A stretch of DNA of 64,000 nt from Stenopsyche tienmushanensis (Eukaryota > Arthropoda > Insecta > Trichoptera > Stenopsychidae), in assembly GCA_008973525.1 (NCBI GenBank), contig WACJ01000525.1, forward strand, positions 1,302,001 through 1,366,000, read 5' to 3'. Position 1 is the stretch's first letter. Each line of letters begins with the position of its first letter. The position numbers were made by a program, and so were the translations under genes. The notes below the pieces were generated by a model. That model ran no database searches, had not been told where the DNA came from, and was given only the letters and a program-made list of their open reading frames with translations. Of the stretch, positions 1 to 12,544 are shown piece after piece.

Positions 1-1295
1 AAATGTGTTTTAACACTTTACCTCCGGAGAGCTCGCCACTACCGCTTATCGATTTTTTTTAATTATATCTAATTTTATCAACATCCGTCAAATGGAATTT
101 AAAATAAATTAATAATTACACGAAATATGATGTTTTTGTAGGAAGATAAAAGTTGAACACCGTCTTTTTGGCATTTTTTTCAATTATGCGAATTTTGCTT
201 TATATACTTTTTTTATATAGAAATCCCTAGTTTTAGTATTTCTATTGTGGAAAGAGACCTAGGCCTATTGTATGTATTGACTGTCCGTTGTTACAATAGA
301 ATTTATTTCAATTATATGGCCTTTTTACACCATACTGTGGATATTTTTTGACAATGCAAACGTTAGGTTTTAGGTTCTCGGAACGAATAAAAACAAGAAG
401 GAATAGTCGAAAATGATGGACACAGTTGAGGATAGTCAGGTCGTCCGAAGGTGTGAACACGATAACGAGGCAGGCGCGCATAAATCCAAGTAATAACGCC
501 CGTGACCGGTTTTCCTTCGCGTCGTTCTCACCGACCACCGAACTCCGCCAGATATGCACACTACCAAATCTCGAGGGAATGTATGTCTTCTTCTCCGAGT
601 CTCGCTGCGGGACTATCTGGGGCACTTCCCTCCTCGCCCGAATTCGATAATCCGAAGGGGGCGCCGTTTGGCGTGACCGCGGGGTGTTTATTAAAATCTT
701 TGCATAATTAAAGCGGCGGATTTATGTGGAAATCGGGGATGTCGGATGTTCGGTTAGTCGGTGCTCACGCAAAGTCCCCGGGTTCAACAGCCGCCCCGCC
801 ACTTGAAATAGCACTGCGGATTTCGCCAAATTTATGTGTAAATAAACGGATTCTCGCCTCTCCCGGTTTGTTTATACTCTCTCCCGAATTTATTTGCGTT
901 CCCGTCGAATGATTCCCAACAAACGGACGCGAGGGATCCGTCTCGATCCGTAATTTATGAACCGTCATAATCGAACGCATTATTCCAACGGAGATTCCCG
1001 AAATACTCGTCGGTCTTATATCCCCGCGAAAAGAAGGTTGGATTCATTCACTGCCGCGTCTCCTTTATCCCGAAATTCTCACTCGATCGGCACATCGTGT
1101 GCTGTGGGAATCGAAAATAGCCCGAACAAATAGTTAATTATTTCGATGCCAAATTTGACATTAATTGGGCATTAACATCAAATTGCCACACTATGAGCTT
1201 AACACAATGTTTGCGGGAGCATAGAATCCCTATAATTCATTGCTGCTCATTAAATGCGGGATATTAATAATTGCATTCATTAAAAGGTAATATTT
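1..1295. other. Single-copy stretch, no gene recognised
   Basis: AT-rich at the edges with a higher-GC block at about 430-1110. Open frames on both strands here are short, overlap one another antisense and match no family I recognise. No repeat shared with the rest of the window was seen. Confidence 0.5.
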
Positions 1296-1299
1296 TTAA

Positions 1300-1843
1300 C
1301 CCTTTGCACTCTGAACCATTCTGCACGTTACCTATCAGCTACTCGGCAACACTTTTCTTCTACGATGTGGTAAGAGTTGATAATACACATTCAGCCCTCA
1401 AAAAAATAACCTTTCACCGTTTCAACGACTTGCCGAAAACAATAGGTCGAAGCGTATTGATCTGCACGATCCACAGCACCCATAGTTATTGTATAATCTA
1501 AAACCATTTTAGACTCATGGACTGATACAACATTTCCACCATGTAATATTCTACAAGTAGATTGCATCTCTGTATTGTGGTAGATACTTAGCAGTGTGAC
1601 GTTATGTTCTCTTCTGGCGTAAAACTCGCTATATATCATAGTAATTGTACCATATTTTGATTCGATTTTTTGTGCCATTTCAACAGAAAATTCAGGGAAA
1701 TATGCATTTATCAAAAAAATTGTGCTGGAATAAGTTGATTCTCCGTAATCACTAATAAACTTTAATGTCCCACTAAAGGGGACATCCGAGTGATATGCTA
1801 GAATTACGATGTCCCCTGATAGGGGACAATAGTAGCAAGGGGT
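1300..1843 (-). mobile_element. piggyBac-like element, internally deleted relic
   Basis: The left edge follows a TTAA (1296-1299) and begins CCCTTTGCACTCTG. The right edge is placed where similarity to the second copy (12545-12876) ends. Near the right end are two imperfect palindromes, GTCCC...GGGGAC, about 45 bases apart, and both copies keep them. The element carries the C-terminal piece of a piggyBac transposase on the minus strand. TTAA targeting and TTAA-adjacent CCC termini are established features of the piggyBac superfamily. At about 540 bp it is far below an autonomous element, so most of the coding part has been lost. Confidence 0.7.
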
Positions 1844-1963
1844 TCTCCCGCGTCTGTCGTTCTCACTCGCGACTTTTAAAAATGTTTTTTGGAACAATTT
1901 TGGCCGAATTTGGGCGAGCAGAACGTTCAGCATAATCGGTGTTTGTACGACTCTATCATTCAA
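1391..1963 (-). pseudogene. piggyBac transposase C-terminal fragment (DDE_Tnp_1_7 type)
   Basis: The 190-residue minus-strand frame contains HNVTLLSIYHNTEM followed by MGAVDRADQYASTY, which match the conserved piggyBac LLSTYHN and MGGVDxxDQ blocks. The second block holds the third catalytic Asp of the family. Only about the last 85 residues (roughly 1391-1650) are transposase-like. The preceding residues read through the element terminus, with its two GTCCC/GGGGAC palindromes, and then through flanking DNA (1844-1963), so the long frame is a chimera. The first two catalytic Asp regions are absent. A full piggyBac transposase is about 550-600 residues. It cannot be an active enzyme. The family call is confident; the start is not meaningful. 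Confidence 0.75.
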
Positions 1964-2139
1964 TTCGATGGAGTAGAGTTCAAATAATACTTGCCAAGTC
2001 GTTGCTTAGCTTGAACGATATCTTTTCCCATTAAAAAGCAATGCTTTAACAATACACGAACATTGCTTTAAAGTTTAAACATTACAAAAGTAGCATTAAA
2101 CGTTAGATTGCTATGATTTGTCAATAGTGGCGCCAATTA

Positions 2140-2170
2140 TATGTTATCCTACGAACTTATTGAGTTATGT
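2140..2170. repeat. Solo mariner-like terminal sequence
   Basis: The sequence ATCCTACGAACTTAT at about 2147-2161 is the reverse complement of the sequence bordering the mariner relic at 8395-8410 (ATAAGTTCGTAGGATGA). It therefore looks like a lone mariner terminus. No transposase coding sequence was found next to it. Confidence 0.45.
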
Positions 2171-2203
2171 GTTATTTTAGAAAAATATACTGGCGATGTA
2201 GTC

Positions 2204-2914
2204 ATCGTGACTAGGGAATCCAATCCCGGGATCCCGGACAGTTTTAGGTACTTAAGAATCCCGGGATTAGAAAACGTAATCCCGAAAATCCCGGGATTGA
2301 AATTTTTATCTAACAGAAATCGTACACCTCACCAACACGATGAAAGCTACTAAATCGAGACATTCCCGACGAAATCTGGACGCTTGGAAACAGTGGCGTA
2401 ATTACTAATTGGCGAACTTAGGCGACGCATAGGAGCAGTGACTGTCTAATCTATGTATACATATATAGCGTATATGTATGTTTTTAAAATTGTTATAGTA
2501 ACATTTCCCTACCGGTGATGTATTTACTACACTTTGACTCTAATAGTGGGAATATCGATATGAAATATAATAGATACGGGGTTCAGATTTTTTGAATTCC
2601 TACGAAATATAATTACAAATCACATCAAAGTATTATAGTATATAAGTATTCATCTGCAGCGACGGAAATAAATAATTTGTCGGGAAATCGGGAATTTTGC
2701 GATTTTTAGTCCGTGTCTCAGCAGAAAGGAATTTTATCAGTCACATTGATGGTGTTATACGAAAATGAGGGCTCATGCGGTCATCAAAATCATCAAGGTA
2801 ATTTCTTAAAATATTGAAAATCCCAATCCCGGGATCCCGGGACTGGTCCCGGGATTGTCTAATGAAATCCCGGGATCGAAATTTTGGCTTGGGATTGGAT
2901 TCCCTAATCGTGAC
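2204..2914. mobile_element. Non-autonomous hAT element with intact 8-bp target duplication (copy H1)
   Basis: A 695-bp element (2212-2906) is bounded by TAGGGAATCCAATCCC and its reverse complement. It is flanked on both sides by the identical octamer ATCGTGAC (2204-2211 and 2907-2914). An 8-bp duplication is the hallmark of hAT insertion. Subterminal DNA is packed with CCCGGGATCCCGG-like motifs at both ends. The interior shares long blocks with the copies at 15.4, 19.2-20.3, 25.8, 30.9-31.6 and 43.1 kb, including the ACATCACCGGTAGGGAAA block. A short piece antisense to the transposase (GTTATACGAAAATGAGGG) survives near 2755-2790, so this is an internal-deletion derivative of a coding hAT. Confidence 0.92.
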
Positions 2915-4620
2915 TATATATTTTTCCATTGATTGCAGCTTTAAAATAAATGTTTAAGCCCGCGTTCAATGCATGGCGAGCCAAACAACCCCGCAAGCAA
3001 AGTGTCAATTTGATACTTGGTTGATACGTTGTTATATACTCGAGGGCAGGATTAACGCTAACGCTCTGTGATATTTACATGACAATTTGTGTTCATCGCC
3101 ATTGATATTTGTTTGAATTAAGCTTTAGATTTTTAATCAATGCTTTGTGGTATGTACTCTTTGCTATCGCTTACAATTTTGGTCGATGCAGACGCAAATT
3201 GCATTCTGTAGAATTTGCAATCAAAATAGCCTATAAAGTGCGCTATCATAGTCATATATGACAGGAATTCTCATTTATTTATTAGTATGATTTTATATGA
3301 CTATATATAGTATATTATTGATATGCTCGGACAATTTACCACATGCCAAACGTTGCCAAAAGCTTGATTAATGTCTATGGAGTATTCAAACGATAAACGT
3401 ATTGTTTGCGGGACTTGCTTTATTTTTGCTTCGTTCGCGATTGTGCTATCAAATTTAGAATTTATGCTCCAGTAAAGCCTTCCATTAAATCATTTGGTAT
3501 TTTCTCTCCTCTCTCTGATTATTTAATATTCTATCGGCGTACATAAAATTATAATGGCTAACATGATTTTCTAATTTCGAGGGTAATATATTATTCCACG
3601 TCGTGTGGCGTTTTGGATTGCGGCCAGGAGTAATTTGGCCACTGATGTCTCTCGTAATGTATTTACGATGCTCCCGTCCACCGAAACGAGGAAGAATGGA
3701 AGAATATAATAAAGAAAACAATGAAACGCAGACGCGAGGAGGAAGAATGAAAAAAATAATACAATATTGGCGCACGCTTATCGTCATCGCTAATCTCCTC
3801 GCAATATATCATTAATACTAACGACTGGGATAATTGTGGAAGATTTCCTCGTCTATAACCGATCTATTTCCAACGTTTAGTTTGCCATAAAATATAGTCG
3901 CATCCCTGAACATTTTCGTCCGCCACCATATCAGATGCTCGCCGGAGATTTAGGTGCATTCTATCACACATGCCTTCCTTAGGAAGACGGTGTCGTGTGG
4001 TGTTCCCAAACATAAAATGGATGTTTATTTCCATGGCTGGTAGGAGGCCGTATTTTATCGTCCCTTAAATTTTAATACCCCGCAAGATGTATCCCCGATC
4101 GTTCGTAGACATTTTTTTCACAAAAGGGAAAAATATAACAGTTTGTTCTATGCGAGATGTAAAATGCTTTTGGACGCGTCGAACATTAAAGATAAATATA
4201 CGCTTCCCGCAGTTCGGGATGATCTATGACGATTCCCCATTTTTTGATAGGATCATTTTTTTTATTTAATCACGCGCATTATCCAAAGCAACATTTCCCA
4301 TGGACGCTAAGTATCTGTGAATTTTATCGCTTCTGCTAATTCTAATTCGGCCATTAACATTTTTGGTCGTCGATGATGGCCGATTTGCATATTTATCGGC
4401 TACCGTATTCTGCTTAATGCATTTTTTTCGTGCATTCAGAAGATCGCTTGGGATTCCGATAGATCCTCGATCGGAATACGTGGAAATAGCATGCTCTCCA
4501 AAATATCTATCTGCATAGCACCGGCCATAGGACAGCTTCTGCTTTTTTGTATTTCACACAAGGCATAGTAATTTATTATCGACCTGGCAACATAAACAGC
4601 GTATTGAACACTCCTCGATT
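2915..4620. other. Single-copy AT-rich stretch, no gene recognised
   Basis: Only short frames without recognisable domains. No terminal repeats, tRNA-like folds or shared repeat blocks were noticed. Confidence 0.5.
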
Positions 4621-4623
4621 TTT

Positions 4624-5234
4624 ATACAGGGCGTTTCGATGATGAATATCCCCACATCTCCAATCCTTTTGACGACCGATAAATAATAATGTATACAATG
4701 CCACCGCAGCGGGAACAACAAATGATTTTTAAATTATAATAAATTGCCGTTTTTGCATGAAAACTCATCATTTGGATCGATCCATCATCGTTTTTATAAA
4801 TTGAATGGACGAAGCAAACTTATAACATCGCTTTGACATAATTTTCATAGCGTTTATATGCTATTGTTGCTAATGATTAATCCATAATTAAGTATTGCCA
4901 TATTGATTTATATCATGGACTTACTTATTATAAAGGTTTGGATTCAAATCTAGATTTTAAAAGAAAATTTCACTGTATCAACAAATTTGAGAAATCAGAC
5001 TTATTAATCCTTTGAGTAGTGAGCTAATTTTAAATCATCATAAACTTAGATGCTATATTCGTATGTCCGCCACTTATCATCCGTACAAATCCACTTATCT
5101 GTCAGGACCGTCGCAGCGTGTATGAAGCTTGTACATACATAAATAAACACTGTCGATAGCACACAATATTCGGTCATTAAATATGGTATACAATGTGTAT
5201 ATAATATTTGATGTATATTCCACGGACGCCCTGT
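4624..5234. mobile_element. Candidate element with TACAGGGCGT inverted ends
   Basis: TACAGGGCGT at about 4626 is matched by its reverse complement ACGCCCTGTA at about 5225-5234, and each begins with a TA as in TA-targeting Tc1/mariner-type elements. The inverted match is only 10 bases and could be chance. The interval contains part of a TTAA-family repeat from 5008. Confidence 0.3.
5004..5182 (-). mobile_element. TTAA miniature element, family B, truncated
   Basis: It starts at TTAA (5004-5007) with TCCTTTGAGTAGTGAGC, the family B terminus. It continues with the conserved core (CAGGACCGTCGCAGCGTGTATG, then CACACAATATTCGGTCAT) and breaks off near 5182. Orientation is opposite to the copies at 22.5, 35.2 and 45.8 kb. 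Confidence 0.7.
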
Positions 5235-6323
5235 AGTTGGGCGCGTAGCCGAGAACGTCCTTAGATCAAGATTTATGTACAGTCAATAGGGGTCAAAATG
5301 GTCTGCCGTGTGTTATTGTGACAAACTTATCATTTTTAATAATCTTAACAAGGGGCTTAACGAAAAAACGGCCTTACACAATGCCGACAGAGGTGGGTTC
5401 CTCCTCCCACCGGTTGGTATTCGACATGTTTTTTTATTGTTATTATGAACATATGATTGTTATGTTGGGGGGTTTTTTATTCGTATGTTCGTCCATGCCC
5501 GGACCGAAAGCATCTCGGATGGACCGTTTAGCCGTCCTCTCGCTCGGAGTATCCTTCGGCATCGGTAATGGACATTTTGGTGAATTTGCCAAGGTTTCTC
5601 TTTGAGGTCGGGATTGAAGATCTCTGTCCTAAAATTAGACACCCACGTTTCTTCTCGCTGAAGAATCACGCTCTCATCGCACGTTTGTATCATTTTTTTA
5701 CTGCAACGATGTTTGGACTGTTGTTATGTTGATTGACGGTCTGTGAATATTTATTTACATTCTGAATAATCTGCCAGCGGCACGGTTTATAATTGATCCA
5801 GTCAAAACTTTTTTTATTACTATTTATATTCATATACATATAGATTGAGGATTAGGGTATGAGGCGAGCGGCCCCGATTATCTTTACAGTGCCTCTCAAA
5901 CTTTCGCACACGTCAAGAAATTAATAACCATTCAGGCATCACATATGATCCGCTTTATTGATTGATAAAGACGTGAACCTATACTATAGTGAACAGACAG
6001 ACACTCATCTGATCGTTTTGTATTTCCTTTGCATACCTCTTCTACGACTCGATATTCAACGAACCCACTAGCGCTCTTCCATTGTGAAGTGTTAGCGGGA
6101 GCAAGGGTGCTGCAGCCTACGGGCTAAACAAATATTTTATTACCTTCCAGGGAAAGCTGCTCAGGCTTTAAAATCATAAAAACTACCTATTGAGAAGGCA
6201 TCTTTCAATACTCCTATGTAACCCTAATGTTCGTAAATACAATATGATTCTTGTTAGTAATAAACATCGTTTTACATATTGTGATTTGAGCTATTCGTAT
6301 CCCTGTGATACGGATTGAATATC
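5235..6323. other. Single-copy stretch, no gene recognised
   Basis: Frames at 5318-5605 (+) and 5460-5693 (-) overlap antisense and show no domain. Nothing else was supported. Confidence 0.45.
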
Positions 6324-6928
6324 TACACTCAAACCTCTTTTTGTGCGACTTTTTTTTGTGCTATTTCGATGTTATGCGGTTTTTATTTCATAAACAGTAC
6401 GTATCGAGATATTTTGGATAAAATAGGAAATAAATCATCAACATTAACCGAATTTTGGAAAAATATTATTATTTGGGACTCATGTCTTATCGCTAAATAT
6501 ACGACCACGCCTTTTATTCTAGTTTATTGTTCCAATGTTTCGAATTTTAAAAATACACTCTCCAAAATAACCATAATGAAATTTTTTAGCGCGTTTTTCT
6601 CGAAACTACTTTTTTTCAACACGTTTGACATCATATCTCAAGTTTGAATTAATTAATTTATTTCAAACTGGATACGAATCTTTTCTATATAACCCTATAT
6701 TATTCCTACCAGATTTGTCAATTTTTTTAAAACTATTAAAAAAAACTGACAAAATAAGACCAAACATTTTTTTTGTGCGATTTTGGATATATTTTATTTA
6801 GCTGTTTCAAAGTTATGCGGTTTTTAAAATACATGGAACGCATCCTCTCTTTTTCTATGTAAGTCATAGCTTTTTTGTGCGATTTTCCGCGGAACGCATC
6901 TACCGCACAAAAAAAAAGGTTGAGTATA
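6324..6928. mobile_element. TA-flanked inverted-terminal-repeat element, family D (copy 1)
   Basis: Left end CACTCAAACCTCTTTTTGTGCG and right end reading inward TACTCAACCT...TTTGTGCGG form imperfect inverted repeats. They are flanked by TA at 6324-6325 and 6927-6928. Subterminal sequence on both sides repeats the motif GTTATGCGGTTTTT. The right 140 bases are near-identical to 51562-51710 and 61335-61480. No transposase domain is seen in its roughly 600 bp. TA targeting and layout suggest a Tc1/mariner or pogo derivative; the exact superfamily is inference. Confidence 0.75.
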
Positions 6929-8385
6929 ATTCATTTTGAGTTCAAATTTACTGGAAATTTTGTATGCGACCACATTTTAAACAAACATATCAAAGTGAAA
7001 TGGGCCGCAAAAGTCATTTTAAAACCAATATGTACATAAATGGCGCTTATTTGGATATCGGTTATTCAGATCATCAAAGTGAGCGCCGATTATCAAAAAA
7101 AAAATTGGCTACCGCGCTTTTGATAACGCAGAGCGTTATCCAAACACAGATATTGGCGACAGTAAATTCTCTAGGCAAATATTTTCAAAGACGGCTGCCT
7201 GCGCGCGCAGCTGAAACCGTTTGGCATCCAGCGGTGTCCACTTTTTTCCTCGACTCCCATTTACCGGCTTCATTTATGATTGACATATCTGAAATGATCA
7301 TCTTAAAACACGGCACATGTTTGAATTGAATAATACAAACCGTGTAGCCGATAATTGAATTTTTCGTTAGCAGCCAAGTGTCATTGTGGCAAAGCACCGA
7401 CCACCTGATGGTCCCAACGCACGAACGCGGAAGGCGTCCAATACATTTTTTATCACTACCTGGATTACCAGACATCCACTCGTTACGAAATGAGTTATCG
7501 TTATGTTGAATGTGCTTAAAAGCATATGCCGAAACGTATTATCCATCGTTTGGCTGCCCGATAATGAATAGGCGCTTCGATGGCTGATGGAAATTGCTTT
7601 CGAACCTCGTTAGTTCTTCGAGTGCTGCTCCGCATTCGACATCAACATTCTCAAATTCAGATTTGAAACCTTCAATTCCATATCCATCCGATCTGCAAAG
7701 CACACGCCTTCTGAACCCCACCCCCCGAGCCACCTGTCGTCTTATAAAAACCTGGCATTTTACATTATTTCATACATCACGGCACCGGCGACTGAATACC
7801 CCAAAGGCAAAAAATAATCATAAATAAGGTCCCCTTTTTATGAACACCCTAAAATTCCGTCCGTTAAGTCCCCCTCCTCCAGGTGCCGCTTATAATACAC
7901 ACAGATTATTATTTATTATCAAATTTGCTCAGTGAATATCTTCATAAAATTCGCTCGAATTGATCTAGGATTAGTTTTTATCATTTGGGAGCTTACGAAC
8001 TCCGTTCGCCGGGCTTACGCTGTGTCAAATATTTGGCATCCCAAAAAAATATTATCGACCAAATTGAGATTAGTTGGCCGTTTGCTTTAACGCCGCTCAC
8101 TTTAATTGTGGTGCAAATAAAAAATCGACGCTCGTGGCTTGCGCACTATATTAACAATTGAACCTTTGAAATGTATTGCCACCGAAATGTTGCCGTTGAT
8201 CGATTAAAATATGATTGGAGCGTTCCCATGGAAACATAAACGACATACAACGTGGACAATGAATTTATCTTAGAAGCTACTGTTTTTGAATCTTTTTGCC
8301 AGTGGCGTATCCAATATCGTCTGTTTGCCTGTTTATTTCAAATTTTATTTTCTACGTGTTCTAGCCTAGTGATGATATAATACAT
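6929..8385. other. Single-copy stretch, no gene recognised
   Basis: Frames at 6964-7329 (+) and 7185-7475 (-) overlap in opposite directions and match nothing I recognise. No repeats were noticed. Confidence 0.45.
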
Positions 8386-8850
8386 CACTCTATAAGTTCG
8401 TAGGATGACTAATAAAACAACAGTTTAAAAGCAAAATTCAACTTTATTCACCAATATACATTCATTTAAACGCTTCTCTGACATTTCGTGGTCTTTTTTG
8501 TAAACGATATTTGGCCTCAAAATAGGCTTTTTTTCGGCAATCATTTTATTGGAGCCAAATCTCTTTCCCTGAAGCATTCTTTTAAGATCTGCAAACAATC
8601 ACCGGGTGTCAGATAATATTCGCTATTGATGGGGTTCTTTCTTTATTAAGACAATTAATGAATAAAATACCGTGTGCATCCCAAAATCGCTGTTTGCTGT
8701 CCACTCAGTTGACTGCCGATTTGATTCTGGAGTGCAGTGATAGATCAATGTTTCATCCATTGTCACATATCGCATGAGAAGATCCTTTTTATTGCGCCGA
8801 AACAGCTCTAAACAGCGCTCTGAATTGTGGACGTATTGTTTTTGATCGAC
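8386..8850 (-). pseudogene. mariner transposase relic, internal deletion
   Basis: Read on the minus strand from about 8850, the sequence encodes LELFRRNKKDLLMRYVTMDE, then CTPESNRQSTEWTA. These are the classic mariner block around the first catalytic Asp (VTMDE) and the HxTPESxRQSxEW signature. After a frameshift INSEYY appears. The frame then jumps to LKRMLQGKRFGSN and SEKRLNECI, which belong to the C-terminal part of mariner transposases. The 50-odd residues between, which carry the second and third catalytic Asp (QDNAPCH and SPDLAPSDF blocks in the family), are missing. The N-terminal helix-turn-helix half is also absent. A terminus-like sequence (AAGTTCGTAGGATGA) lies at 8396-8410. Neighbouring DNA carries no host gene. 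Confidence 0.88.
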
Positions 8851-11800
8851 TGTGTTTCTAATATATTTAACTCGTTCGTCGCTGCGTCCACCAGATACGC
8901 GCGACGAGCGTTCCCCCGCTGAGGCGTTTTCTTCCTACGCTTAAATACGATTTTACAAGTTATTTCATTTCTGTTTAATGGAATTAGCACATGTAAATAT
9001 AAAATAAACAGAATATAAAAAATGTATATACATATTATTTATAACATGTGAACAAGTCATTTTGGACAACTAGGAAAATATTTTGAGAACCTTTTAACAT
9101 TTTTTTTCGCTTCTTGTCAATCGAGTATTTGTCTCATCTTTTTGTAACAAAGAGTACAATTCCTTTTAATAAATTTTCCCTGTGGATTTTAAACCGTGAA
9201 ACGTTTATTCGCTTTCTCCTTTTCATTGTCGGGCGATGTTCCTGGATTTGAGTATAAAAGAATACCATGAGAATAAATGTTTGCAGAAAAAGTATTCTGT
9301 TCAGTCGAATGAAGGTTCTGTTTCTTAAGTACAGTGAAATTTTAAACAGTTTCCGACACTCGCTGTTACAATGTCTTTCAGACGACAAATATCTAAATAT
9401 TTTTCGAGATCGACTTCGAAACTTGCATTCCTTCCCTTTTCTGTTCGCACTTGCTTACCTTCATTCTTTTTGGTTACGTTCAGACTGTAGAATTTGGGCC
9501 CTATGAGAAACAACACTGATTCAGGATGGGTGACGGAAGTGTTAAGGTATGAGCTATATCACGCAACTTCAATGTACGTTCGGCCAAAATTATTTTGTGT
9601 GGACGGATAAGCCGTTAGCCCTGCCCTTTATGCATATATAAGAACTTGATATACATATACATACATAGTTGCAATTATTTTTATCAGGCGATCCGATGTC
9701 ATTTCATCCGAGGAATTGTGGCATTTGGGAAAATTTTGAGACTTGTAATTATGGCGTCGTGCTAATTTTATCTCATGTTGTGGCCATTAACAATAACGAC
9801 TCGTTAAAAGAGGCTTTATGTTAATTATATTTTTATCTGCTCCTCGAATTTGGTAAATCGCGTTAATTAACAATGTTAACAGGCGGAATGCGATAAAGAG
9901 GAGACAGCTCGCTTTGGATACGTGATTCTGTCAGATGTATTTCGTATGAAATCTCTTGATGGTACTCGTTATAGCGTCGTTTTAATTGTCGCGAGAGTTC
10001 ATTGAGATCTGATATTTACGATGTGTGATGGGGTTTGAATCATTTATATTGTCTAGAAATCTGTGTGCTGTTATTTATTTAGTGAGGCGTATCTTCGAAC
10101 GTAGATCTTTTCGCATTTAACACGTCGGAAACGAGCGGGTGTTGGAAACGCCTATGAGTACAGGTGAGGCGTACAATTTACTGCTGCAGGTGAATCCCAT
10201 GGTAAATATTTAAAAAGTTCACCTTGTAGTTATGGTTTATTCAATTGCCGTACCATCCCACGGGTTTTGAGCTCGGCTTTTATAGAATTTCGCTCGGTAA
10301 TAATATTTTGACGGTTTGTCTTGTACGCTGACTGGTTTATACCGTGAAATTGCATCCAGGAAAGCACTTACGTGTCATTCATCACTATTAAAATGCATTT
10401 GCATAAGCGTCCGAGTACACTTTAATAGCCTCGATGACAATGCACATTTCTCCTCAATGCATATTGAATCAATTCAATAAATCATCGCCTACTCTAGCAA
10501 CCACACGTTCAATAATGGTGAGGAATATTTCATAACATCGCCAACTATTGTGCCATAATTGAACGTTTTTGTCAGACACGTTAGAACGATCCATATTCCG
10601 GATCGCTCGTTATGATGCTTAATTTCGATTCCGTTCTCAGAATTCAAATATAATTTCTTCCCGCTTGATTTATCGCCGATGGTGCGGATCGTTAAAAAAA
10701 AGACATTACACGTTCTTCGGAGAGGTTCTTAAAAATTGACATTCTTCGGCTGCGAAGGTCCGAAGTTTTATGGTTTTCAGCTAGCAGCGTTCCCACAGCC
10801 CGCAAGAAACTGCACGCCCCGCGAATGCTAATTGAATTTTTGGTGCCATAAAAGAGGATCCGACTCGGATGGGATCCGACGTCCGTCGTTTTATATCATA
10901 TTTAAATCAAGTTGACACTGTCAATAAATCAGATTTGATTCATTGGCATTCCGGCTGGGCGTCGTCGCATGCGCCATAAAGTATTCCGGTGGTTGCCGCC
11001 GCAATCGGGTGGGCAATAAAGTGAGCAACTTTATGATATCATCCATTATAGAGAACCTACTTAATTTGGACAGCCTCATTATCGAGCTAAACAACTTATA
11101 ACGCTTTAACGGCTTTCATAGAAAATTGCTCCCCGGCGAACAATGCCTCGTTATGTCCAAACTCGTTCTCGCCTCCTTGTCGACTTGGCTTCTCGTTTCA
11201 CACGATACTTTTATATGCCCAAAAAACAAAGTAAATATCCGATTTAGAGTTAATATACTAGCTGTAAAACATCGGATGGATGGATAATAACGCCGGCGAA
11301 ATGAATGGTTTCTTAGTTAATTTCGCAACAATAGATGGCGCGTGGGAGCGCATGTGCATCAACGCAACGTGCTTTATACAGACAATAACATATCAGTTGG
11401 ATCAACACACATTTATCTCTAGATCAATGCTTGTATACTTTTTTATAAGTACGATTTAATTAAAAATTAAATACACCACCGATGGTTAAATGGAGGATAG
11501 AATCTGAAAAAAGTTTGATTTACAAAATAGCTGATCGTTTTTATGTTCGCTTAATTGTTGAAAGTATACATTTACTACTACTAGGTTTAATAAATTCAAA
11601 AACAAGTTATTCCGACGATATTCTAACATACACAAAGAAGCACCTTTTCCATTGTTGATGAATAGATACCTGAAGAAGGAAATTATTTTTTGCCTCTTTG
11701 ACTTCTCATCTTTATACGAGAGATGTACTTCGCCGTTGTAGTGCGATTAGCGACAATTCAAAGCAAACTCCGATTTCTCGTCACTAATGATGCCAAAGTC

Positions 11801-12164
11801 AATTTATTCAATCATCATACAATTTATACTATATTTCCGTTTCAGAAACGTTCCTGTGGTTCGTATGGTAAATTTTATTGCCCACTTATGATTCGGTTCT
11901 ATGCGATTAATCTTTTGCGGTCCTATGCCTCACCTGTTGAGACATCGACTTTGTTCCGATGGAATTTTAATTTGAATTAATTCTATTATCGATTCTATGT
12001 ATGTTGAGTGTGAATTTGATGATAATTTATTAATTTGTGCTTAGATAGGAATGTATTTAGGATTTGATGAGCACAATTGAAAACAACAAATTCGCCTCAC
12101 TGATATTTTTATCGTGATTTTTATATTAAAAAAAGTAGATGTAGGTAGTTAGACCTACTTTGAA
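8851..12164. other. Long single-copy stretch, no gene recognised
   Basis: Mixed composition with only short frames. The pair at 9134-9388 (-) and 9267-9506 (+) are mutually antisense. No transposon block, RNA gene or strong splice pair was noticed. Confidence 0.5.
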
Positions 12165-12364
12165 TCTTTGAGTAGTGAGCTAATTTAAAATCTTCATACG
12201 TATTAGATGCTATATTTGCTTGTCCGCCACTTATCATCCATTCATATTCACTTATCTGTCTGGAAAGCAGCAGCGCGTATGAAGCTTATATTTAACACTC
12301 GTCGCCCAGCGCGAATCACTGCAATTCGCTCGCAAATACGCGATCGTCCTAACATACAGGTTAA
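12165..12364 (-). mobile_element. TTAA miniature element, family B, deletion derivative
   Basis: It begins with CTTTGAGTAGTGAGC and ends CCTAACATACAGG followed by TTAA at 12361-12364. The family core is present to GCGCGTATGAAGCTT and then jumps to the far terminus (TCGCTCGCAAATACGCGAT), so about half the family length is deleted. The left flank reads TGAA rather than TTAA, one base off the expected duplication. Confidence 0.7.
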
Positions 12365-12544
12365 GCGATTGTCTTCGTAAGTCAATCATCTTAGGTTCAA
12401 ATCTACAGGAGATGTGGCTGGCATCCACATTTTTAAAAATATTTCTGCGCCATGAAAACTCATTTCAAAATGGGTGCAGGCTGATTTGCTCACGTTTGAC
12501 AATAATAAGTAGTTTGAGGCCTTTTTCCTTAGATGCAGTAAATT

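Noticed and set aside
6315..6647. 110-residue + frame inside family D
   Set aside because: It starts before the element terminus, is Phe/Thr/Ile-rich from T-rich DNA, and lacks any transposase motif.
12362..12410. Possible tRNA-like B box near GGTTCAAATCT
   Set aside because: Only the B-box-like word is convincing. The arms do not pair.
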